DNA from: Sulfurimonas sp.
GTDB taxonomy: Bacteria > Campylobacterota > Campylobacteria > Campylobacterales > Sulfurimonadaceae
DNA length: 18,743 bases
Direction of reading: 5' to 3'
NCBI GenBank assembly: GCA_027063215.1
Contig: JAMOSE010000015.1
Span: forward strand, 1 to 18,743
The notes beneath the pieces are model-generated. The model saw only the letters and a list, made by a program, of their open reading frames with translations, did not search any database and was not told where the DNA came from. Below are positions 13,646-18,743 of this stretch, one piece after another (position 1 is the stretch's first letter; every line of letters starts with the position of its first letter). The translations under genes were made by a program, and so were the position numbers.

Positions 13646-14215
13646 TTATAGTTTTGAGTTGATGAAGGCTTCCATTTCACTTACGATCGCTTCAATAGTT
13701 CCTTCACCCGAAATGACTTTTAAAATTCCTTTTTGAGTGTAGAAGTTGCGAATTGCATCAAGTGGTTCTGTATAGACTTTCATACGATTGTTAAAGACTT
13801 TTTCATCATCATCAGCACCACGTGCACGTCCTAAAACACGCTCACGTGCCGTTGCTTCACTGACTCTTACTTCTATAACACTGACAAGTTCTATCTCTTT
13901 GTTGTTTTGCAGGTACTTATCAAGTTCCATCATCTGCTCAATGCTTCTTGGATAGCCATCAATAATAACAACATCAGTAGGAGCTGATGCAATAGCATTT
14001 AATATAGTTTTAATAACAATCTTAATAGGTACAATCAAACCTTTAGAGATATACTGATCTATCTCACGTCCAAGTTCACTTCCGCTTGCAACTTCTGCAC
14101 GAAGCATATCTCCGGTAGAGTAGTGTGAAATGTTGTCATGATTTTTTGCGATAAGTTCTGCATCGGTAGTTTTACCAGAGCCAGGAGCTCCGATAATTAA
14201 AAAAAGTTTTTTCAT
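13646..14215 (-). CDS. adk: Adenylate kinase, short Campylobacterota type
   Basis: This 189-residue kinase starts MKKLFLIIGAPGSGKTTDAE, with the P-loop at residues 9-17. It resembles from memory the 191-residue Helicobacter pylori Adk, including HYSTGDMLRAE, DGYPRSIEQM and GRARGADDDEKVFNNRM. The LID is reduced to a short loop, unlike the 216-residue enzyme at 11509. I use ATG at 14215. An extension of 26 codons upstream is open but lies wholly within aspS and matches nothing in the family. Only 4 bp separate it from the aspS stop, and the ribosome site is weak, so translation is probably coupled. The aspS-adk pairing is conserved in Campylobacter, marking this as the native copy. Confidence 0.93.
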   Translation of the reverse strand: MKKLFLIIGAPGSGKTTDAELIAKNHDNISHYSTGDMLRAEVASGSELGREIDQYISKGLIVPIKIVIKTILNAIASAPTDVVIIDGYPRSIEQMMELDKYLQNNKEIELVSVIEVRVSEATARERVLGRARGADDDEKVFNNRMKVYTEPLDAIRNFYTQKGILKVISGEGTIEAIVSEMEAFINSKL

Positions 14216-14219
14216 TGGA

Positions 14220-15977
14220 TTACGCTTTTGTCTGCTCACGCAGTCTAATGTGAAGATCACGCAGTTGTTGATTGTCAACTTCACTTGGAGCATGTGTAAG
14301 TATACAAGATGCTTTTTGTGTTTTAGGAAAAGCTATAACATCACGGATCGATGCAGTTTTAGAGATAAGCATCATCAGTCTGTCAAATCCAAGTGCAAAA
14401 CCACCATGTGGCGGTGCACCAAATTTAAGAGCATCAAGCAAGAAACCAAATTTCTCTTGAGCTTCTTCTTCTTCAATACCAAGAAGTTTAAATACACTCT
14501 CTTGAATGTCTTCTTTGTGGATACGAATCGATCCACCACCAAGCTCAACACCGTTAAGAACGATATCATAAGCGATAGATTCAATCTCTTCAACATCCTC
14601 TTCATCAAGACTTTTTGGCATAGTAAACGGATGGTGCAGTGCTTTTACGCGACCATCTTCTACTTCAAACATTGGAAAATCTACTACCCATACGAATTCA
14701 TAAGCATCTTTGTCTATTAAGTTCATCTTCTCATGTTCTGCTATAAAGATTCTAAATCGTCCCATATAATCAAGTACGGTTTTCTTATCTCCTGCACCAA
14801 AGAAGACTACATCGCCCACTTCAAGTTCCGTTCTTTCAATGATCAGTGCAATATCTTCTTCTGAAAAGAATTTAGTAAGCGGACCTTTAAGGCCATCTTC
14901 TTTCATCTGGAAGTATCCAAGACCATGCGCACCAAATTTACGTACGAAATCTTCAAAACCTTTCATTTCACGTTTAGAGAATGCAAGGTCAGCACCCGGC
15001 ACACGAAGTGCTTTAATACGATTGATATGTGGATTTTTCGCAATGTTTGTAAAGATCTCATTGTCACAACGTGCAAAGATATCAATAACATCTACCATTT
15101 TGAGATCATATCGAAGATCTGGCTTGTCTGAACCATACCACTCCATAGCATCTTTGTGTGCTATGCGATTAAATGGAGGCTTAATATCTACACCACATGC
15201 TTGAAACATAGCTTCTAAAAGATCTTCAGCAACTTTAATAACATCTTCTTGATTACAAAAACTCATCTCAACATCTATTTGAGTAAACTCTGGCTGTCTG
15301 TCAGCACGTAGATCTTCATCACGGAAACATTTTGCGATCTGGAAGTATCTGTCAAATCCACCGACCATTAAAAGCTGTTTGAAAAGCTGTGGAGATTGTG
15401 GCAGCGCATAAAATTCGCCATTATGTACACGTGAAGGTACAAGATAATCACGTGCTCCCTCTGGAGTTGATTTTGTTAAAATTGGCGTTTCAACTTCTAA
15501 AAAACCGTTTGCATCGAGGATATTTCTCGCTGCTATTGCTGCTTTTGAACGAAGACGGAAAGCTTCATACATTGATGGATCACGAAGTTCCAAGTAACGA
15601 TACTTGAGTGTTGTTTCTTCACCAACTTTTTTATCACCGATAACAAAAGGAAGCGGAGCTGATTTGTTCTCAATAATAAGTTCACTTACTACAATCTCAA
15701 TAGCACCGGTTTTTAGACGTGGATTTGTAAGTCCTTCACCGCGAAGACGTACTTTTCCTTTTGCTATTAAAACATATTCATCTCTTACTTTATCTGCAAC
15801 GTTATGTGCTTCTGCAGAGTCTTCAGGGTCACAAGTAAGCTGGATAAGTCCAGTTTTATCACGTAAATCTATGAAGATAATTCCACCATGGTCACGGTAG
15901 CTGTTCGCCCAACCCGTTAGTGTAACTTCTTCGCCAACATTTTTTTCACTTAAATCTGTACAGTAATGACTTCTCAA
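14220..15977 (-). CDS. aspS: Aspartyl-tRNA synthetase, probably non-discriminating
   Basis: This 585-residue class II synthetase has an N-terminal OB-fold anticodon domain (about 1-105), motif 2 (FRDEDLRADRQPEF, from 218), the bacterial GAD insertion (about 280-420) and motif 3 (GFALGFDRLMML, from 526). H30 in RDHGG and G82 in RGEGLTNP are the residues associated with AspRS enzymes that also charge tRNA-Asn; discriminating enzymes carry Leu and Lys there. Such an enzyme works with GatCAB, which amidates Asp-tRNA-Asn. The start is TTG (15975-15977), 8 nt after AGGA. The upstream TATAAT makes aspS the head of aspS-adk-thiI, divergent from nadK. Confidence 0.95.
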   Translation of the reverse strand: MRSHYCTDLSEKNVGEEVTLTGWANSYRDHGGIIFIDLRDKTGLIQLTCDPEDSAEAHNVADKVRDEYVLIAKGKVRLRGEGLTNPRLKTGAIEIVVSELIIENKSAPLPFVIGDKKVGEETTLKYRYLELRDPSMYEAFRLRSKAAIAARNILDANGFLEVETPILTKSTPEGARDYLVPSRVHNGEFYALPQSPQLFKQLLMVGGFDRYFQIAKCFRDEDLRADRQPEFTQIDVEMSFCNQEDVIKVAEDLLEAMFQACGVDIKPPFNRIAHKDAMEWYGSDKPDLRYDLKMVDVIDIFARCDNEIFTNIAKNPHINRIKALRVPGADLAFSKREMKGFEDFVRKFGAHGLGYFQMKEDGLKGPLTKFFSEEDIALIIERTELEVGDVVFFGAGDKKTVLDYMGRFRIFIAEHEKMNLIDKDAYEFVWVVDFPMFEVEDGRVKALHHPFTMPKSLDEEDVEEIESIAYDIVLNGVELGGGSIRIHKEDIQESVFKLLGIEEEEAQEKFGFLLDALKFGAPPHGGFALGFDRLMMLISKTASIRDVIAFPKTQKASCILTHAPSEVDNQQLRDLHIRLREQTKA

Positions 15978-16006
15978 GGTTAAAGTCCTATTTATAAATT
16001 TTTGCG

Positions 16007-16012
16007 ATTATA
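16007..16012 (-). promoter_or_regulatory. -10 box for the aspS operon
   Basis: CGATATAATCGC on the minus strand contains TATAAT, about 30 nt upstream of the aspS TTG. The predicted start is near 16000, giving a leader of about 23 nt. Confidence 0.55.
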
Positions 16013-16035
16013 TCGAAGATTTGCTTATAAAATTG

Positions 16036-16041
16036 TATAAT
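16036..16041 (+). promoter_or_regulatory. -10 box for nadK
   Basis: AATTGTATAATGAA has TATAAT about 25 nt before the GTG start, in the 89-bp divergent gap shared with aspS. A GAGGAAA ribosome site follows. Confidence 0.55.
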
Positions 16042-16066
16042 GAATAAAAAAATTTGAGGAAATCCC

Positions 16067-16921
16067 GTGAAACGGCATACTATTGAACGTGTTGGTGTCA
16101 TTTTAAGACCATCGTCTCCTGAATTAAAAGAGAGTTATTTTAGACTTGAAAAGAGTTTTAACAAATATGAAATTGATGTAACTGTTGAGAGTATCAGTGG
16201 TGCAATGATAGGAATAATGGGGATGGACTTTGATAATCTCTGTCAAAAGTGTGATCTGTTGGTAACACTTGGAGGGGATGGCACATTAATCTCGACAGTA
16301 AGAAGATCTTTTAAGCATGGAGTGCCTGTTTTTGGTATTTATGCAGGAAATCTCGGTTTTTTGGCTGATATTAATATAGAAGAGTTGGATGATTTTGTTT
16401 CCCGTCTCGTCAAAGGAGATTATAGAATAGATGAGCGTTCTATTCTTGAAGCAAAATTTTATGAAAATGGTAATGAAGTAACTCTTTATGCTTTTAATGA
16501 TATTGTGATTACTCGTCGATCGGTCTCCAATATGATTCATATTGAAACACTTGTTGATTCCAAAGCATTCAATACTTACTATGGTGATGGTGTTATTGTC
16601 TCAACACCGACTGGATCAACTGCTTATAATCTCTCTGCAGGTGGACCGGTACTTTTTCCACTTACGGATGTTTTTGCACTTACTCCTATCTGTCCGCATT
16701 CTCTTACACAGCGTCCGGTTGTGCTTCCTGGAAAATTTTCTATAGAGATGAAGACACCACAAGACAGAGCATTGGTAATCATTGACGGACAAGATAAACA
16801 TGAGCTTGAAGCAGGAAAAAGCATACATATACAATTAGCAAGAAAAAGAGTTAAACTCATTCATAGAGAAGAATTTAACTACTTTGATGTGCTTAAAGAA
16901 AAACTAAACTGGGGTGATTAA
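16067..16921 (+). CDS. nadK: NAD kinase
   Basis: This 284-residue enzyme phosphorylates NAD to NADP. The GGDG motif in LLVTLGGDGTLIS is at residues 69-72, with D71 as the expected catalytic aspartate. It is followed by GNLGFLADI, and VSTPTGSTAYNLSAGGP (STPTGSTAY at 179-187) is the NAD-binding signature. The length is typical. Translation starts at GTG (16067-16069), 7 nt after GAGGAAA. It diverges from aspS, the same arrangement I recall in Campylobacter jejuni, where recN follows; here recN is absent. The TAA stop overlaps the stop codon of the convergent membrane-protein gene within the four bases TTAA. Confidence 0.94.
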   Translation: MKRHTIERVGVILRPSSPELKESYFRLEKSFNKYEIDVTVESISGAMIGIMGMDFDNLCQKCDLLVTLGGDGTLISTVRRSFKHGVPVFGIYAGNLGFLADINIEELDDFVSRLVKGDYRIDERSILEAKFYENGNEVTLYAFNDIVITRRSVSNMIHIETLVDSKAFNTYYGDGVIVSTPTGSTAYNLSAGGPVLFPLTDVFALTPICPHSLTQRPVVLPGKFSIEMKTPQDRALVIIDGQDKHELEAGKSIHIQLARKRVKLIHREEFNYFDVLKEKLNWGD

Positions 16922-17508
16922 TTTATGTTGATATGCGAAGAGCTGTTTGAGTTTTTCTTGATCATTTTTGTAATTTGATCGATTGAGTAGTGTTTTTGTG
17001 ACTCATTTTCTCCAAGAAGGTCAAAGCGGATTTGGATTGTAAGTTTTCCAAGTGCTTCAGAGAGTTGTTCTGTATCATTTGAGAGTGTACCATCTTTAGA
17101 TATTTGAGAGACAACATTTAAAAAGTTTGTATATTCATTTAAAACACCGGGAGAAGCAAAAATGGCAAGTCGGTGTGTTACAAATTGTAAACGTGTAATA
17201 TCTGTCTCTTGGATCGTATTTTCACTTGCCATGTTTTCCATCAGATCAAGAAGTTTTTCATATGTTTCTGCCTTGAGATCTAAAAACTTGATATTTTGTT
17301 CTTTTTCAATTTCAACGGCAGTCTGTTTGTTCAGTAGCAAAGCAGTAATAAACACTGTCGCAATCGTACCAAGAATAATAAGTACAATTTCTTGAGTAAA
17401 AGGGGTAGAGTCTGTTACTTTGTATGCATAACGCAGATAGGCGTAACCAGATACAAGTGTTAGAAGTGTAAGTAACAGATAGGTAAACTGTTTGGTAATT
17501 GTTGTCAA
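16918..17508 (-). CDS. Two-helix membrane protein of unknown function
   Basis: I do not recognise this 196-residue protein. It has two predicted membrane helices (about 8-27, FTYLLLTLLTLVSGYAYLRY, and about 40-59, IVLIILGTIATVFITALLL). A helical cytoplasmic region of about 135 residues follows, starting with the charged segment NKQTAVEIEKEQNIKF. This layout suits a membrane-anchored helical adaptor, but no family motif was found. The start is TTG (17506-17508), 5 nt after AAAAGGA, with a TATAAT box about 20 nt upstream, so it has its own promoter. It lies 42 bp downstream of the MEMO-family gene on the same strand and could also receive read-through from it. It meets nadK tail-to-tail. Confidence 0.75.
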   Translation of the reverse strand: MTTITKQFTYLLLTLLTLVSGYAYLRYAYKVTDSTPFTQEIVLIILGTIATVFITALLLNKQTAVEIEKEQNIKFLDLKAETYEKLLDLMENMASENTIQETDITRLQFVTHRLAIFASPGVLNEYTNFLNVVSQISKDGTLSNDTEQLSEALGKLTIQIRFDLLGENESQKHYSIDQITKMIKKNSNSSSHININ

Positions 17509-17516
17509 TGTATTCC

Positions 17517-17557
17517 TTTTTTACGAATTATATCCAATAAAAGAGATTTTTTACGAA
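17517..17557. repeat. 11-bp direct repeat flanking a -10 box
   Basis: TTTTTTACGAA occurs at 17517-17527 and again at 17547-17557, 30 bp apart start to start. The copies bracket the TATAAT of the 196-residue membrane-protein gene, and the second overlaps the end of the MEMO-family gene. A regulator site is possible; chance is also plausible. Confidence 0.35.
17527..17532 (-). promoter_or_regulatory. -10 box for the 196-residue membrane-protein gene
   Basis: GGATATAATTCG on the minus strand has TATAAT about 19 nt before the TTG start, giving a predicted start near 17520 and a leader of about 12 nt that contains AAAAGGA. Confidence 0.5.
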
Positions 17558-18348
17558 AAAGCAGCACTCATATAACCAACCACTTGATTTTTATCACCAC
17601 TTACATCTGCACTTGTTCTGTAATCAAGAAGAGTAGGGTGAAGTTCTAAATCTTTTGCACTTAAAAGCATAGCTTCAACACCTATTTTACCACATGCTTC
17701 ACATCCTTGATGCAACTCTTGCGGATTGACTTTTACAACAGCATCCAGACAGATGGCATCAAGTCTGTTTGCCTGTTGTAAATCATAATAGTGACTTAAA
17801 TCTGTACTGATAACAACAGCTGTCTCTTTGTCTGCTATAAGATAGCTGATTACTTTTGAAAGTTTAAGGGGATCTTCTTTACCATAAACAATCTCAATAA
17901 CCGATGCATCAGGCAGATAGTATTTTATAAAAGGCATCTGTACTTCTGTTGAGTGCTCAGCATGAGCATTTGGTTCAAAATGAAGATCAAATTTTTCAAT
18001 GAGTTTCTTGGCAACTTCATTATCTATCTTTAAATCTCCAAATGGTGTCTCAAAGAAATCATAGAGTGAAACAGAAGCACCTTCGAGATAGACTCGGTGA
18101 CTTGGCCCAATGACAACAACTTTTTTTGGCTGTGACTTTTGAAGTACTCTAAAAGCGATATTGGCTGTAAAAGCAGAGTATATATAACCTGCATGGGGTA
18201 CAATTACAGCTTTTGGCTGGAGATTAAGAACAGATTTGTCATTAAGAGATTTATCTACTATTGCATTATAATGTTCAAACATTTTTTTGATCTCTTCTTT
18301 ATTTGCAGGATAAAACTGCCCTGCAACTGCAGCTTTTCTTATGTTCAT
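17551..18348 (-). CDS. amrB: MEMO-family protein, AmmeMemoRadiSam system protein B
   Basis: This 265-residue protein belongs to the MEMO1 family, related in fold to class III extradiol dioxygenases (LigB). The metal-site residues expected from human MEMO1 are visible: H52 in VPHAGYIYS, H84 in IGPSHRVYL, H186 in STDLSHYYD and C219 in EACGKIG. The N-terminus RKAAVAGQFYPAN is typical of the bacterial members. I use ATG at 18348, which overlaps the stop of the upstream radical SAM gene (ATGA) and has AAGGA 9 nt upstream. A TTG two codons earlier is the alternative. In bacteria it is usually found with an AMMECR1-domain protein and a radical SAM enzyme; the shared function is not established to my knowledge. 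Confidence 0.9.
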   Translation of the reverse strand: MNIRKAAVAGQFYPANKEEIKKMFEHYNAIVDKSLNDKSVLNLQPKAVIVPHAGYIYSAFTANIAFRVLQKSQPKKVVVIGPSHRVYLEGASVSLYDFFETPFGDLKIDNEVAKKLIEKFDLHFEPNAHAEHSTEVQMPFIKYYLPDASVIEIVYGKEDPLKLSKVISYLIADKETAVVISTDLSHYYDLQQANRLDAICLDAVVKVNPQELHQGCEACGKIGVEAMLLSAKDLELHPTLLDYRTSADVSGDKNQVVGYMSAAFS

Positions 18349-18743
18349 TTCCAAATTCCTTCTATTGCTTTATTGCATTTTGGACAGTGTCCGTTTACTA
18401 AATTATTTTGTGTTACACTGTAGCCTGATCTATCTATGAGTAAGGTACCACATTCAGGGCAGTATGTATTGACGTGAATGGGAACATTTCCAAGATAGAT
18501 ATATAAAAGTCCTGCCTCTTTTGCTATTTTTTGTGCTCTCTCAAGTGTAGAAAGTGATGTTGTTGTATGATCAAGCATTTTATAGTCCGGATGAAAAGCA
18601 CTCAGATGCCATGGAACATGTTTACCCAATTCATTTGCTATAAAATTTGCCATTGCTTCTAAATGTTCATTTGAATCATTTTCTCCTTCAATCAGCAGCG
18701 TTGTTACTTCTACCCATATACCTTCAGCAACCATCAGGCGTAA
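18345..18743 (-). CDS. amrS: AmmeMemoRadiSam system radical SAM enzyme, C-terminal part
   Basis: The reading frame is open to the right edge of the window, so only the last 132 residues are seen. They match the end of the AmrS family: WVEVTTLLIEGENDS, then VPWHLSAFHPDYKM, YIYLGNVPIHVNTYCPECG and a final zinc-ribbon-like pair, CPECG and CPKC. The radical SAM CxxxCxxC motif would lie in the missing N-terminal part, so the class assignment rests on the C-terminal match and the neighbour. It overlaps the MEMO-family gene by 4 bp, indicating an operon. An internal ATG at 18734 is not the true start, because homology continues upstream of it. Confidence 0.88.
   Translation of the reverse strand, partial: LRLMVAEGIWVEVTTLLIEGENDSNEHLEAMANFIANELGKHVPWHLSAFHPDYKMLDHTTTSLSTLERAQKIAKEAGLLYIYLGNVPIHVNTYCPECGTLLIDRSGYSVTQNNLVNGHCPKCNKAIEGIWK

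Noticed and set aside
14216..14293. 26-codon N-terminal extension of the short adenylate kinase
   Set aside because: It lies inside aspS and lacks similarity to Adk, whose sequence begins at MKKLFLIIGAPGSGK.
14250..14720. Plus-strand open frame of 156 codons opposite aspS
   Set aside because: It is the complement of conserved AspRS sequence, with low-complexity Phe/Lys composition, and shows no initiation signals.
18349..18354. TTG start two codons upstream for the MEMO-family gene
   Set aside because: Spacing to AAGGA is too short (about 3-4 nt) and the ATG gives the common ATGA overlap; the effect on the product is only two residues.

Overview
The window is AT-rich, densely packed bacterial DNA that looks like the chromosome of a Campylobacterota (epsilonproteobacterial) species, most like a Sulfurimonas-type organism. 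The reasons are a gene order that, from memory, matches Campylobacter jejuni (aspB-cysE-speA-hisS-tmk-coaD-ubiX-flgA, and adk-aspS divergent from nadK), a short adenylate kinase resembling the Helicobacter enzyme, an AspRS with non-discriminating signature residues, TATAAT -10 boxes without clear -35 boxes, and frequent TTG starts. The species assignment is inference; no database was searched.

Layout. (1) 9-9291, minus strand: a nine-gene housekeeping run, transcribed flgA, ubiX, coaD, tmk, hisS, a membrane-anchored FMN/Fe-S glutamate-synthase-like gene, speA, cysE, aspC. Most junctions overlap or lie within 10 bp; tmk/hisS (66 bp) and cysE/aspC (77 bp) are wider and carry internal promoters. 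Compared with the remembered Campylobacter order, the glutamate-synthase-like gene is extra, between hisS and speA. flgA appears to begin at a non-canonical ATA codon that restores its signal peptide. (2) 9292-9392: a divergent promoter region with a 14-bp palindrome. (3) 9393-9914: a small ankyrin-repeat gene whose last codons and stop lie inside the left arm of a repeat. (4) 9889-10163: a 275-bp non-coding inverted-repeat element, with 35-bp near-perfect terminal arms, an internal 38-bp hairpin and two inverted REP-like palindromes. This is the least ordinary part of the window. (5) 10178-11116, minus: a ribbon-helix-helix-like small protein and a CinA/MoaB-like molybdopterin-binding-domain protein, diverging from (6) 11164-12159, plus: an acidic helical small protein and a long-type adenylate kinase. 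The two divergent units share a symmetrical 13-bp core promoter. (7) 12183-15977, minus: aspS, a second (short-type) adenylate kinase and thiI. A bidirectional terminator separates thiI from the long adk. (8) 16067-16921, plus: nadK. (9) 16918-17508, minus: an unknown two-helix membrane protein meeting nadK tail-to-tail with overlapping stop codons. (10) 17551-18743, minus: a MEMO-family protein and the C-terminal part of a radical SAM enzyme, two members of the AmmeMemoRadiSam set whose bacterial role is unsettled as far as I know.

Together the genes cover amino-acid, polyamine and sulfur metabolism (aspC, cysE, speA), tRNA charging and thiolation (hisS, aspS, thiI), nucleotide and cofactor supply (tmk, two adk, coaD, nadK, ubiX) and flagellar P-ring assembly (flgA). 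No transposase, integrase, rRNA, tRNA or CRISPR array was found. I do not see a clear new defence or biosynthetic system. The candidates for undescribed biology are the 275-bp structured repeat, the ATA start of flgA, the doubled adenylate kinase, the AmmeMemoRadiSam pair and the membrane-anchored glutamate-synthase-like protein.
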